Shown here piece by piece: positions 43,758 through 53,066 of a stretch of 64,000 nt of DNA. The DNA lies in contig NZ_JACJKN010000012.1 of NCBI RefSeq assembly GCF_016900775.1, positions 16,413 through 80,412 on the forward strand, given 5' to 3'. The position numbers and the translations under genes were made by a program. How positions within the stretch are numbered: position 1 is the first letter of the stretch; each line of letters begins with the position of its first letter. Source of the stretch: Olsenella uli (GTDB taxonomy: Bacteria > Actinomycetota > Coriobacteriia > Coriobacteriales > Atopobiaceae). Under the pieces are notes generated by a model. The model saw only the letters and a program-made list of their open reading frames with translations. It was not told the DNA's origin and did no database searches.

Positions 43758-44882
43758 CTATGCGTCCACCACCACGAGGTCGTGGGTGGACTCGGTGAAG
43801 GGCTCGAAGCCCGCCTCGGTCACGAGGCCAAAGTCCTCGAGGCGGATGCCAAAGCGCCCGGGCAGGTAGATGCCCGGCTCGATGGTCACGACCGAGCCGG
43901 CCGGCACCGGGCGGTCCCAGCGGCTGTTGAAGTTGGGGCGCTCGTGAATCTCGAGTCCCACGCCGTGGCCGAGGCCGTGGCCGAAGTTCTCCCCGTAGCC
44001 CGCCTCGGAGATGACGTCCACGGCGATCTGGTGGATGTCCCTGCCCACCACGCCGGCGCGCACGGCGGCCGCGCACGCCTCGTGGGCGCGGCGCACGACG
44101 TCGTAGACGCGGCGCTGCTCGTCGGTGGGCTCGCCCACGCAGACGGTGCGCGTCATGTCGGCGTGGTAGTCGCAGACGGCGGCGCCGTAGTCCATCACGA
44201 TGAGGTCGCCGCGCTTGACGACGTAGGGGCCCGGCTGCGCGTGCGGGTTCGCGCCGTTGGGCCCGGCCGCGATGATCGTGCCAAAGGAGAGGGCGTCGGC
44301 GCCGTGGCTGAGCATGTAGTTCTCGAGCTCCACGCGGATCTCCTGCTCGGTCTGGCCCGCGCGGATGAAGCCGCAGATGTGGTCGAAGGCGGCGTCGGTC
44401 ACGTGCTGCGCGCGGCGCATGAGCCCGACCTCCTCGGAGTCCTTCACCATGCGCAGGTCGCAGATGTCGGCGTGGAGGCGCGGCGTGAGGCACGCGACGG
44501 AGGCCGCGGCGAGCTCGGCGTTGAAGGCGTCGAAGAACGCGAGGTCGCAGGTGTCCTCCACGGCCACGACCCGGGCGCGCGCCGCGCAGACGCGCGCGGC
44601 CGCCCAGGCGGCGGGGGCGACGGCCTCCTGGTCGATCTCCCAGGCGCACCCCTCCCCGAGCCGCTCGAGGAAGGTGTTGTAGTAGCGCGAGTCCGTGTGG
44701 AGCCAGAGGCGCTCGGCGGTGACGACGGCCGTGTGGGCGACCTCGTCGTCGAAGGTGCGCTCGGCGCCGGTGAGCCAGCGCAGGTCGGGGTTGTTGCGCA
44801 AGATGACCGCGTCGTAGCCGCGCTCCGCCATGAGGGCGCGCAGGCGCTCCACGCGCCCGGCGCACGCCGTGCTGTCTGCCAT
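43758..44882 (-). CDS. pepQ: M24 Xaa-Pro peptidase (PepQ/YqhT type)
   Basis: 374 aa. The creatinase-like N-terminal domain (1-135) is followed by the pita-bread metallopeptidase domain. Metal ligands are visible: Asp in VMDYGAAVCDYHADMTRT (two Asp), His in GHGLGHGVGLEIHE, Glu in VVTIEPGIYLPG and the final Glu in GIRLEDFGLV. It cleaves the bond at proline in small peptides. In many Gram-positives pepQ lies directly upstream of efp; here the mannose PTS operon separates them. Confidence 0.92.
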   Translation of the reverse strand: MADSTACAGRVERLRALMAERGYDAVILRNNPDLRWLTGAERTFDDEVAHTAVVTAERLWLHTDSRYYNTFLERLGEGCAWEIDQEAVAPAAWAAARVCAARARVVAVEDTCDLAFFDAFNAELAAASVACLTPRLHADICDLRMVKDSEEVGLMRRAQHVTDAAFDHICGFIRAGQTEQEIRVELENYMLSHGADALSFGTIIAAGPNGANPHAQPGPYVVKRGDLIVMDYGAAVCDYHADMTRTVCVGEPTDEQRRVYDVVRRAHEACAAAVRAGVVGRDIHQIAVDVISEAGYGENFGHGLGHGVGLEIHERPNFNSRWDRPVPAGSVVTIEPGIYLPGRFGIRLEDFGLVTEAGFEPFTESTHDLVVVDA

Positions 44883-44963
44883 GTTCTTCTCCTTAGTCTC
44901 TGAGGTGCTGTCGGTTGCCGCCCCCAGGCGGCGGGAGGGTCGAGAGGCGCGCGTTGCGCCGGG

Positions 44964-46091
44964 CTAGCTGGGGCGCGAGGCGCACCAGGCGCCGACGTGC
45001 TCGGCGAGGAGGTCGTCCGGCACCATGGAGAGGCGCACCCGGCCGAGCGAGCGGGGCAGCGCGAGCATGAAGCGGTTGGTGCGGCGGTAGCGCTCCTCGC
45101 GCATGGCGGCGATGAGGGCGTCGGCGTCCACGCTCGCCTCCACGGTGCCGAGGCCAAGGCGCTCGAGCAGCTCGTCCTGCGTGAACATGTCGTCCAGGGA
45201 GAGCTGGTCCTGGGCGGCGGCGAGGCGCGCCGCGAAGCGCATCCCGTCCGCGATCAGGCTCGAGGCGGGGACCTCGGGCCCCAGGAGGGTGCGCAGCGGG
45301 CGGGCGAGGTCCATCGCGTAGCCGATGGACTGCCGGGTGGAGACCGCCGTGGACGAGACCACCCGGCCGCGGCTCTTGACCGAGTCGAGGAGCTGCGCGA
45401 GCGTGGCGGCGACGTCGCCGGAGACGAGATCGTCCGTGGCGTCCCACAGGCGCTCGAAGGCCTTGTTGGAGTCGCAGGCGGCCGTCTGCGCCATGAGAGC
45501 GAAGGCAAGGCGCGCGGGCTCCCCCGCCGGGTCGAGGTCAAAGAGGCCGATGTCGATGATCGAGAAGCGCGCCGAGCCGTCCTGGACCACCATGCGGGGA
45601 AGCCCGGGCAGGTCGAGGGCGCGGGGCGTGGCCCCGGCGACGAGCGCGCTCGCGGCGTCGAGCGGGACCTCGGCGAGCGAGGTGCCGCCGCACCACGAGG
45701 AGCAGGCAAAGGAGGCCACCGAGAGCGTCTCGTAGCCGCCCACGGCGACGACGAGGTCGTCCGCGGTGATGTGCTCCTCGGCGAGAAGGACGTCGAGCGC
45801 CTGGACGCGCGCGAGGTCGCACGCCCCGGCCGGCATCTCGAGGGGACGGACGTCGAAGCCCTCGTCGGAGAGGTCGCGGTGGAGCGCGTCGACGAGGCCC
45901 GCAGGCGCGCCCGCCTCGCGCACGAGCGCGCAGGAGTGGGGCTTGCCGACGACCGAGCGCAGGTCATGCGCGACGTTCGACGAGATGCCGAGCCCTCCCC
46001 TCACGTCCATCGAGCCGCCGCGCAGGGTCACCCACTGGCGCTGCGGCCGGATCTCGGGCAGCTCCGCGGCCGCCGCCTCGTTCTCGCTCAT
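44964..46091 (-). CDS. AroB-like protein lacking dehydroquinate synthase active site
   Basis: 375 aa, about the length of 3-dehydroquinate synthase, start ATG 46091 overlapping the aroK stop. The alignment to AroB is visible but the key motifs have decayed. The GGGVVGD NAD loop reads GGYETLS (118-124). The SQVDSSVGGKT segment reads AASALVAGATP (147-155 region). The GHTFGHAIE metal-ligand motif reads STRQSIGYAMD (251-261), with both His lost. The order aroK-aroB-pepQ supports descent from aroB. It is unlikely to make dehydroquinate; it may be a structural or regulatory relic, or have a new function. Confidence 0.7.
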   Translation of the reverse strand: MSENEAAAAELPEIRPQRQWVTLRGGSMDVRGGLGISSNVAHDLRSVVGKPHSCALVREAGAPAGLVDALHRDLSDEGFDVRPLEMPAGACDLARVQALDVLLAEEHITADDLVVAVGGYETLSVASFACSSWCGGTSLAEVPLDAASALVAGATPRALDLPGLPRMVVQDGSARFSIIDIGLFDLDPAGEPARLAFALMAQTAACDSNKAFERLWDATDDLVSGDVAATLAQLLDSVKSRGRVVSSTAVSTRQSIGYAMDLARPLRTLLGPEVPASSLIADGMRFAARLAAAQDQLSLDDMFTQDELLERLGLGTVEASVDADALIAAMREERYRRTNRFMLALPRSLGRVRLSMVPDDLLAEHVGAWCASRPS

Positions 46092-46636
46092 AAGAGCCCC
46101 CTCTCCCAGAGCAGCTGCGCCGCCGCGTGGGCGACCTGCTCGAACGTCTTGTTCCTGATGTCGATGGTGACGTCGGCCGCCGCCTCGTAGAGCGGGCGGC
46201 GGTGCCGGTACACCCGCTCGGCGTGCTCGGCGGAGCCGAGGTCCGGCCGGCGCTCCGGGCAGCGAATCTGCCGGAGCGAGTCAGCGAGGTCGCCGTCGAG
46301 GTACACGACGACGCCCATCTCGTGCATGAGCGAGCAGTTCTCCTGCCGCTCAACGATGCCGCCGCCGCAGCTCACGAGCAGGGACTTCCGGCCCGCGAGC
46401 CGGCGCAGCTCGGCGGTCTCCGCGTCGCGAAACACCGCCTCGCCGTCGCGCGCGAATATCTCGGCGACCGACCTGCCGAGCCTGCGCTCGACAAGACGGT
46501 CCGTGTCCACGTGCGGGCGGTGGAAGAGGGCGCCGAGATTCCGGGCGAGGGTCGACTTGCCCGCGCCGAGAAACCCGACGAAGAAGATGTGGTCGCACCC
46601 CTCGTGAACGACGTATCCCCCACCCTGTACCAGCAC
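46088..46636 (-). CDS. aroK: Shikimate kinase
   Basis: 182 aa from GTG 46636 with GGGAGG upstream. Walker A is GFLGAGKST, the shikimate-binding Asp and Arg lie in DTDRLVERRLGRSVAEIFARDGEAVFRD, the central Gly-rich loop is SCGGGIVE, and the lid region is ERRPDLG. It phosphorylates shikimate. The N-terminus carries about 15 extra residues before the usual start. It overlaps the AroB-like gene. Having a complete AroK beside a degenerate AroB is odd, and the rest of the pathway is not in the window. Confidence 0.9.
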   Translation of the reverse strand: MLVQGGGYVVHEGCDHIFFVGFLGAGKSTLARNLGALFHRPHVDTDRLVERRLGRSVAEIFARDGEAVFRDAETAELRRLAGRKSLLVSCGGGIVERQENCSLMHEMGVVVYLDGDLADSLRQIRCPERRPDLGSAEHAERVYRHRRPLYEAAADVTIDIRNKTFEQVAHAAAQLLWERGLL

Positions 46637-46687
46637 CGAACCTCCCTTGCGCGACGTGCCGCCCTCGATTCTAGCAGGAGCCGCGCG

Positions 46688-46709
46688 GGCCTGTCCCCGA
46701 ATAGGCGAA
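46688..46709. repeat. GGGGACAGGCC REP-like module, copy 3 (half element)
   Basis: GGCCTGTCCCCGAATAGGCGAA differs at one base from the right arm of the long copy (43711-43732). It lies just after the yqeG stop codon, in the gap between yqeG and aroK. No inverted partner is present. Confidence 0.7.
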
Positions 46710-46714
46710 GGGCC

Positions 46715-47215
46715 TCACTCACCCTCGAAGGCGACGCCGCGCAGGGCAAGGCGCTCGAAGACGCGGAAGACGTGCGTGTACCAGAGGTCGCTTCGGGACT
46801 GCGGGCGCACGAGGATGGTGCGGACGCCGGCAAGGCTGCCGGCGGCGACGTCAGTGAAGACCTGGTCGCCAATCATGACGGTCTCGTCGGGCGTCGCGCC
46901 CATGAGGCGCATCGCGCGACGCAGGGCGAAGGGCGCGGGCTTCATGGCGTGGTCGACGCAGGCGACGCCGAGCTCGCGGGCCGTGCGGCCCACCTGGCTC
47001 GAGTGGAAGTTGTTCGAGACGAGGCAAAGCCCGATCCCGGCCTCCCGCGCGGCGTCGAGCCAGGCCGCGACCTCGGGCGGGGCCGAGGAGGCGTCGCGCG
47101 GGACGCACGTGTTGTCGCGGTCGAGCAGGACGAGCCGCACGTTCTTCTCGGCAAGCTCGCCCACGTCGACGAGGGGGAGCGAGGCCACGTAGCGCCAGGC
47201 GCGAAGAAGTCCCAT
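46715..47215 (-). CDS. YqeG-family HAD IIIA phosphatase
   Basis: 166 aa of the HAD superfamily, YqeG type. Motif I is LVLLDRDNTCVP (first Asp nucleophile; the usual second Asp position is Asp as well), motif II is LVSNN, motif III Lys lies in MKPAP, and motif IV is MIGDQVFTDVAAG. YqeG proteins are conserved near aro and ribosome-assembly genes in Gram-positives; some family members dephosphorylate phosphatidylglycerophosphate. It lies 11 bp after mltG in the same operon. Confidence 0.88.
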   Translation of the reverse strand: MGLLRAWRYVASLPLVDVGELAEKNVRLVLLDRDNTCVPRDASSAPPEVAAWLDAAREAGIGLCLVSNNFHSSQVGRTARELGVACVDHAMKPAPFALRRAMRLMGATPDETVMIGDQVFTDVAAGSLAGVRTILVRPQSRSDLWYTHVFRVFERLALRGVAFEGE

Positions 47216-47226
47216 GTCCTGCGGCC

Positions 47227-48537
47227 CTACGAGTTGTTGGCGATGGCCTGGAGGTGCTCGTCGTACGTCCTGCTGAAGGCGTACTCCGTCTCGCCGGCAT
47301 CGTTGGTCCAGAAGAAGAAGTAGAAGTAGCCGCCGTCGACGTACTCCTGGTCGGGCGAGCAGACCGCCTGCAGGGACTCGAGGCCCGGGCTGCAGATCGG
47401 CGTCGGCGGCAGGCCCTGGTGCGCGTAGGTGCTGTAGGGGTCGGACTCGTCATGGACCTCGTAGGCCGAGGGGTCGTGCCCCACCGAGTAGGCGGTCGTG
47501 GCGTCGGACTGGAGGAAGCCGTAGTTGGGCTCGCCCATGTTGTCCAGGCGGTTGTAGAAGACGGCAGCCACCTGCGCGCGCGTGTTGGGGGTGGACTCCT
47601 TCTCGACGATGGAGGCGAGGTTCACCATCTGCGCGACGGAGAGGCCGTCGGAGGTGGGGTAGCTCAGGTCGAGCGTGGCGAGCTCGGTCTCAAACTGGTC
47701 GAGCATCATCCGGATGACCTCGTCCGCGGAGACCTCGGTGCTGGAGAAGCTGTAGGTCTTGGGGAAGAGGAACCCCTCGAGCGAGTCGTTCTGGACGCCC
47801 TCGAGGAAGGAGTAGTCGGCGACGTAGTTGGATGCCTTGGCCTGCGCGAGGAACTCGTCGGCGGTGATGGGCAGCACCTCCTGGACCGCGCCCGCGATGC
47901 GCGCGAGCGTGTAGCCCTCGGGGATGGTGAGCGTAATCTCCGCGTTGGGACCCGTCGTGAGCTGGTTGATGATGGAGGAGAGGTCGGAGCCGGCGGTGAA
48001 GGAGTAGCTGCCGCTCTTGATGCTCTGCTCGGCGTTCATGCGGCGCGCCTGGTTGAGGAACTCGCTCTTGTCCGAGATGAGGCCGGCCTCGTAGAGCAGG
48101 TCCGCGACCGCGGAGGCGCCCGAGCCCTCCGGGACGCTCACGGGCACGACGGTGCCCTCGGCAACCGTCTGCGCGTCGTCCGAGGAGCCGCCGGAGCCCA
48201 GGCTCGGCAGCACGACGAAGACCACCGCGAGCACGGCGGCCACGGCCACGAGGCCGAGCACGATGAAGGGCGCGCGGCTCCTGCGGCGGCTCCTGCCGCC
48301 GTGGTGCACGCTGCGGCTGCCGGCGCGCCGGGTGGCGGCGGCGGTGCGGCTCGAGACGCGGGCGCCCGAGAGGCCGGTACTCGCCGGCGCGCCGCCCTGC
48401 CGAGGCGCGCTCGCCTGCGCGCGCGGACGGGGCCGGGCGACGGGCTGGGCCGAGGTGCCCTGGGGCGCCTGCCCCTGGTCGCTCGCCCCAAAGTGAGACC
48501 CGCCATGCCGCGGGGTCCGGTTGGTGGGTGTTGCCAT
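47227..48537 (-). CDS. mltG: Endolytic murein transglycosylase MltG
   Basis: 436 aa. A basic, Pro/Arg/Ala-rich cytoplasmic tail (1-90) precedes one membrane helix (APFIVLGLVAVAAVLAVVFVV). A LysM-like region (residues about 125-185, VPVSVPEGSGASAVADLLYEAG) and the YceG catalytic domain follow, with the active-site Glu in LASIVEKEST and the conserved GLPPTPICSPG. It cuts nascent peptidoglycan strands and helps set glycan length. The alaS-ruvX-mltG order is common in Gram-positives and supports the call. Confidence 0.93.
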   Translation of the reverse strand: MATPTNRTPRHGGSHFGASDQGQAPQGTSAQPVARPRPRAQASAPRQGGAPASTGLSGARVSSRTAAATRRAGSRSVHHGGRSRRRSRAPFIVLGLVAVAAVLAVVFVVLPSLGSGGSSDDAQTVAEGTVVPVSVPEGSGASAVADLLYEAGLISDKSEFLNQARRMNAEQSIKSGSYSFTAGSDLSSIINQLTTGPNAEITLTIPEGYTLARIAGAVQEVLPITADEFLAQAKASNYVADYSFLEGVQNDSLEGFLFPKTYSFSSTEVSADEVIRMMLDQFETELATLDLSYPTSDGLSVAQMVNLASIVEKESTPNTRAQVAAVFYNRLDNMGEPNYGFLQSDATTAYSVGHDPSAYEVHDESDPYSTYAHQGLPPTPICSPGLESLQAVCSPDQEYVDGGYFYFFFWTNDAGETEYAFSRTYDEHLQAIANNS

Positions 48538-48546
48538 CGTGCCCTC

Positions 48547-48960
48547 TCAGTTGTGTCTGGCGTCAAGCCAGGATTGCAGAAACAGGCTCGCCGCGACCAT
48601 GTCGACCTTGCCGCGCATGGCACGCTCGCTGAGCCCCTGTTCCCTCAGGATACGCTTAGCCTCGGCTGAGGACAAACGTTCGTCCTCAAACTCCAGGGGA
48701 AGCCCGCATGCGGCGGCGATGCGCTCGGCCTGCTCGCGCACGCGCGCCACCTGCGGCCCCTCCTCGCCCGCGAGCGTCATCGGACGACCGCAGACGAGAA
48801 GCTCGGGCTCCCAGTCCTCGAGCACCCGCCGGAAGCTCGCCGCGTGCGCGAGCACCTCCTGGGCGGGAAGGACGCAGACCGGCGAGGCCACGCGCCCGGC
48901 CGGGTCGCTCACCGCCACGCCCACGCGGGCCTCGCCGATGTCGAGCGCGAGCGCCCGCAC
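48547..48960 (-). CDS. ruvX: Putative pre-16S rRNA nuclease / Holliday junction resolvase-like RuvX (YqgF)
   Basis: 137 aa from GTG 48960, overlapping the alaS stop by one base. The RNase H-like fold is visible: ALDIGEARVGVAVSDP with the first Asp, LLVCGRPMTLAGEEGP, and the Glu/Asp stretch FEDERLSSAEAKR. Family members process the 5' end of 16S rRNA. It sits in the conserved alaS-ruvX-mltG cluster. Confidence 0.92.
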   Translation of the reverse strand: MRALALDIGEARVGVAVSDPAGRVASPVCVLPAQEVLAHAASFRRVLEDWEPELLVCGRPMTLAGEEGPQVARVREQAERIAAACGLPLEFEDERLSSAEAKRILREQGLSERAMRGKVDMVAASLFLQSWLDARHN

Positions 48961-51623
48961 TAGATGCCCAGCGCGGCGCGCGCGGCGTCGAGCGCGGCGT
49001 CGATGCCGGAGGCGTCCGAGCCGCCCGCCTGCGCCATGTTGGGCCGGCCGCCGCCGCGGCCGCCCACGAGGCCGGCGATGTCCTTGATGATGGCGCCCGC
49101 GGCAAAGCCCGCGGAGACCGCGCCGTCCGTGCCGCCGGCGAGAAGCGCGACCTTGCCGTCGGGCGTGGCGGAGGCGATGACGCAGGCCACCGGCTCGCCG
49201 CCCGCGGCGTCGCGGATGCCGTCCCAGGCCGAGCGCATCTCCTTGCCGGTGAGGCCGTCGATGCGGGCGACCACGGCCTTGTAGCCGTCGAGCTGGACGG
49301 CGGCCTGGTAGGCGTCCGCGACCTTCGAGGCGCCGGCGCCGGTCGTGGCGGCCTCGAGGGCCTTCCTGGTCTCACGCAGCTCGTGCTCGAGCGCGGCCAC
49401 GCGCTCGGCGACGGCGTCCGGGCGGCACTTGAGCTTGGCCGCGACCTCGTCGAGGGCGAGCAGGCGCTCGTCCACGTACTCGATCGCGCCCATCGAGGTC
49501 ACGGCCTCGATGCGGCGGGCGTTGGAGCCCACCGAACCCTCGGAGACGATCTTGAAGAGACCGAGGTCGGCGGTGTTCTTCGCGTGCGTGCCGCCGCAGA
49601 GCTCGCGCGAGAAGGGCGCGTCGGACTCGCCGGTGGAGACCACACGCACGCGCTCGCCGTACTTCTCGCCAAAGAGCGCGACGGCGCCGGAGGCCTTGGC
49701 CTCGTCGATGCCCATGACGCGGGTGACGATGGGCTCGGCGGCGAAGATCTCGGCGTTGACCATGCCCTCCACGCGGGCGATCTGGTCGGCCGTCATGGCC
49801 TCGAAGTGCGTGAAGTCGAAGCGCAGGCGGTCGGGGGCCACAAGGGAGCCCGCCTGGGAGACGTGGTCACCCAGGACCTTCTTGAGCGCGGCGTCGAGCA
49901 GGTGCGTGGCGGTGTGGTTGCGGCGGATGAGCTCGCGACGGCCGGCGTCGATCGCGGCGCACACCTCGTCGCCCACGGCGAGCGCGCCCTCCTCGACCTC
50001 AGCCACGTGGGCGTAGAGGCCGTTTTTGACCTTGGTGTCGGTGACGCGCAGGCGGGCGCCCGCAGCCGTCGTGATAGAGCCGGTGTCGCCCACCTGGCCG
50101 CCCATCTCGGCGTAGAAGGGTGTGGCGTCGAGGACGACCTCGACCTCCTGGCCCTGCTCGGCGCGCTCGACCTCGGCGCCGTCCGCCACGAGGGCGAGCA
50201 CGCGCGCGGGGGCCTCGTCCCTGTCGTAGCCGCAGAACTCGGTGGCCGCCAGGCGGTCGGAGAGCGCGGTCCAGACGTCGTTGAAGGTGCCCCAGGCGTC
50301 GCGGTTGGCGCTGGCGCGGGCGCGCTCGCGCTGCTCGGTCATGCAGGCGTCGAAGGCGTCCATGTCGACGTCGTGGCCGGAGGCGGCGCAGATCTCGCGC
50401 GTGAGGTCGATGGGGAAGCCGTAGGTGTCATGCAGCTTGAAGGCCACCTCGCCGGGGAGCTGCGCGCCCTCGCCGAGCCGGGCGAGCTCGGCCGCGAGGC
50501 TCTCCTCGCCGGCGTCGAGCGTGGCGCCGAAGCGCTCCTCCTCGGCCGCGACGATGCCGTCGATGAGCGAGCGGCCCTCCACGATGGCCGGGTAGTTGTC
50601 GCCCATGAGGCGGCAGATCTCCTCGACGTAGGAGCCGAGGAACGCGCCCTGGATGCCAGCGAGGCGGCCGTGGTAGACGGCGCGGCGCAGAAGGCGGCGC
50701 AGCACGTAGCTCCTGCCCTCGTTGCCCGGCAGGATGCCGTCGCCGATCATGAACGTGACGGCGCGGGCGTGGTCGGCCACGATGCGCAGGGAGCGGTCGC
50801 GCGCGGCGTCGGTGCCGTAGGCATGGCCGGAGAGGCGCTCGCCCACGCCGATGAGCGTACTCAGCAGGTCGCCGTCATAGTTGGTGCCCTTGTGCTGCAT
50901 GATGGCGGCGATGCGCTCGAGGCCCATGCCGGTGTCGATGTTGCGGTGCGGCAGCTCCGGCAGCGAGCCGTCCTCCTGGCGGTCGTACTGCGTGAAGACG
51001 AGGTTCCAGAACTCGAGGAAGCGGTTGCAGTCGTCGCAGCCGGGGCCGCACGTGGGCTTGCCGCAGCCGAACTCCTCGCCCTGGTCGAAGTAGATCTCCG
51101 AGCACGGGCCGCAGGGGCCGGTGGGGCCGGCCGCCCAGAAGTTGTCCTTCTCGCCGAGGCGCGAGATGTGGTCGTAGGGGACGCCCTGCTCGTGCCAGAG
51201 CTCGATGGCCTCGTCGTCGTTCTCGAAGACCGTCATGTAGAGGCGCTCGGGCGGCAGGCCCAGGTGCTCGGGGCCCGTGATGAAGTCATAGGCCCAGGCG
51301 ATGGCGTCGGCCTTGGAGTAGCCGCCAAAGGAGAAGTTGCCGAGCATCTCGAAGAACGAGAGGTGCGTGGCGTCGCCGATGTTCTCGATGTCGTTGGTGC
51401 GCAGGCACTTCTGGCAGGAGCAGGCGCCGATCTCGGGCATGGTCTTGATGCCCTGGTAGTACTCCTTGAACTGGTTCATGCCCGCGTTGGTGAGCAAGAG
51501 CGACGGGTCGTCGGGCACGAGCGACGACGAGGGGTAGAGCTTGCAGCCCTTGCTCTCGAAGAACCGGAGGAAGTCCTCGCGGATCTCGGCGGTGGTCATG
51601 GTCTTGTAGTCGGCGGTGCTCAT
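48960..51623 (-). CDS. alaS: Alanyl-tRNA synthetase
   Basis: 887 aa, full length. The catalytic domain starts MTTAEIREDFLRFFESKGCK. Class II motif regions, including NAGMNQFKEYYQG and LPHRNIDTGMGLERI, are present. The editing domain has the zinc ligands HTATHLLDAAL and CGGTHAKN, and a C-terminal oligomerisation domain with a Gly-rich segment (GGRGGGRPNMAQAGG) ends the protein. It charges tRNA-Ala. No T-box leader was seen in the 130 bp upstream (51624-51753), which instead contain two 10-mer copies near the AI-2E gene end. Confidence 0.97.
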   Translation of the reverse strand: MSTADYKTMTTAEIREDFLRFFESKGCKLYPSSSLVPDDPSLLLTNAGMNQFKEYYQGIKTMPEIGACSCQKCLRTNDIENIGDATHLSFFEMLGNFSFGGYSKADAIAWAYDFITGPEHLGLPPERLYMTVFENDDEAIELWHEQGVPYDHISRLGEKDNFWAAGPTGPCGPCSEIYFDQGEEFGCGKPTCGPGCDDCNRFLEFWNLVFTQYDRQEDGSLPELPHRNIDTGMGLERIAAIMQHKGTNYDGDLLSTLIGVGERLSGHAYGTDAARDRSLRIVADHARAVTFMIGDGILPGNEGRSYVLRRLLRRAVYHGRLAGIQGAFLGSYVEEICRLMGDNYPAIVEGRSLIDGIVAAEEERFGATLDAGEESLAAELARLGEGAQLPGEVAFKLHDTYGFPIDLTREICAASGHDVDMDAFDACMTEQRERARASANRDAWGTFNDVWTALSDRLAATEFCGYDRDEAPARVLALVADGAEVERAEQGQEVEVVLDATPFYAEMGGQVGDTGSITTAAGARLRVTDTKVKNGLYAHVAEVEEGALAVGDEVCAAIDAGRRELIRRNHTATHLLDAALKKVLGDHVSQAGSLVAPDRLRFDFTHFEAMTADQIARVEGMVNAEIFAAEPIVTRVMGIDEAKASGAVALFGEKYGERVRVVSTGESDAPFSRELCGGTHAKNTADLGLFKIVSEGSVGSNARRIEAVTSMGAIEYVDERLLALDEVAAKLKCRPDAVAERVAALEHELRETRKALEAATTGAGASKVADAYQAAVQLDGYKAVVARIDGLTGKEMRSAWDGIRDAAGGEPVACVIASATPDGKVALLAGGTDGAVSAGFAAGAIIKDIAGLVGGRGGGRPNMAQAGGSDASGIDAALDAARAALGI

Positions 51624-51753
51624 ATCGCTCCCCTACGCTCGGGCTTCTCTGCATACACAATCGCATGATTATAGCGCAGGGAAAACGCCGGCGAGAAGGA
51701 CGGGCGTGACAAAGGTCCCGGAGGAATCTGTCAGGTCGGGCGACGGCCCCTCC

Positions 51754-53052
51754 CTACCCCTCGTCCTTCTCGCCCGAGCGCAGGCGCTCGACGAGCCGCT
51801 CTATCGGGCGCTTGGGGCGCGGGGCGGCGGTGGCGTCCGCGCCCTCGCGCGGCGCCGGCATGATCTCCGACTCCGCGAAGCGCTCCTCGCCGAGGGCGTC
51901 GCTCGCGGGGACGGGGTTGCCGGAGGCGTCGTGGAAGGGCGTGCCCTTGAAGAGCGCGCCGTCGTAGGACACGACCTGCTCGCCCGTGCGCGTCTCGAAG
52001 TAGAAGACGAAGAGGCCCTTGGCGATGGCGCACAGCGGTATGGCCACGACCATGCCGAGCGGCCCCATGACGGCCGAGCCGATCATGATGGCGAGCAGTG
52101 ACAGCACGGGGTGGATCTGCATCGTGGACTGGTTGATGCGCGGCACGATGAGGTTGTCCGTGACGTTTTGCGCCACCATGGCGGCGACCATGGTCCAAAA
52201 CGCCATCGCGGGGCTGTAGAAGAGCGCCACGCCGGTGGCCACGATCGCCGAGATGGACGGGCCCACCACCGGGACGAAGTTCAGCACGCCGGAGAGCACG
52301 CCCATGAGGCCCGCGTAGGGGTGGCCGGCGAGCATGAAGCCCACGCACGCGAGGCTGCCCTGGATGATGGAGTCGATGAGGGTGGAGCGCAGGTAGCCGC
52401 CCACCGAGCGCGACACCACCGCGAGCGTGACGCGGTAGTTCTCCGAGCGCCGGGGGCCGAGCACGAGGCAGATCTCGTCGTTGATGCGCGGGTAGTCGCA
52501 CACGAGCCAGAACGCGAAGACGAGGCCGAGAAACACGGTGAAGACCGCCGACGCGATGTTGCTCACGGCGGGGACGAGCCCGTTGCTGATGGCGCCGAGC
52601 AGCGCGGAGACGAGGCCCGAGAGGATGCTCTGGAGCGAGCTCACGAGCGAGCTCGTGTCCACGTACTCGCCGATCTGCTTGAGGATGTCGTGCTGACGCT
52701 CGAGCTCGGCGAGCCACGACCCCATCTCGGAGATGCGGGCCGGCAGGTCGCGCAAAAGGTCGGTCATCTGCGCGAAGAAGAGCGGGATGATGAGCGAGAA
52801 GAGCAGCACCACCGCGAGGGCGACCACGATGACGCCCAGGATGGAGGCGATGCCGCGCGGCACGCGATGGCGCGCGAGCCAGTTGACGAGCGGCGAGGCC
52901 ACATACGCGATGAGGCAGCCCGTCGCGAGGAACAGAAGCACGCTCGAGAGCCGGCCCAGCACCATGAGCGCGACGGCCGCCACGAGGATCGCCCCCACGA
53001 CGGTCCACACCCTGAGGCAGGCAAGTCGCACGCGCGCCGCCCTCTGATCCAT
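51754..53052 (-). CDS. AI-2E family transporter (permease)
   Basis: 432 aa with about eight membrane helices. The family pattern includes LLFLATGCLIAYVASPLVNWLARHRVPRGIASILGV near the N-terminus, GVLNFVPVVGPSISAIVATGVALF, and the conserved QNVTDNLIVPRINQSTMQIHPVLSLLAIMIG segment. A charged cytoplasmic tail follows. Members export AI-2 or other small molecules, or exchange ions; the substrate is unknown. It often precedes alaS in Gram-positives, as here. A 10-mer copy spans the last codons. Confidence 0.88.
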   Translation of the reverse strand: MDQRAARVRLACLRVWTVVGAILVAAVALMVLGRLSSVLLFLATGCLIAYVASPLVNWLARHRVPRGIASILGVIVVALAVVLLFSLIIPLFFAQMTDLLRDLPARISEMGSWLAELERQHDILKQIGEYVDTSSLVSSLQSILSGLVSALLGAISNGLVPAVSNIASAVFTVFLGLVFAFWLVCDYPRINDEICLVLGPRRSENYRVTLAVVSRSVGGYLRSTLIDSIIQGSLACVGFMLAGHPYAGLMGVLSGVLNFVPVVGPSISAIVATGVALFYSPAMAFWTMVAAMVAQNVTDNLIVPRINQSTMQIHPVLSLLAIMIGSAVMGPLGMVVAIPLCAIAKGLFVFYFETRTGEQVVSYDGALFKGTPFHDASGNPVPASDALGEERFAESEIMPAPREGADATAAPRPKRPIERLVERLRSGEKDEG

Positions 53053-53066
53053 GTCTCTCCTCCCCG

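Noticed and set aside
51624..51753. T-box leader for alaS
   Set aside because: No T-box sequence or terminator/antiterminator structure was found in the 130-bp gap.
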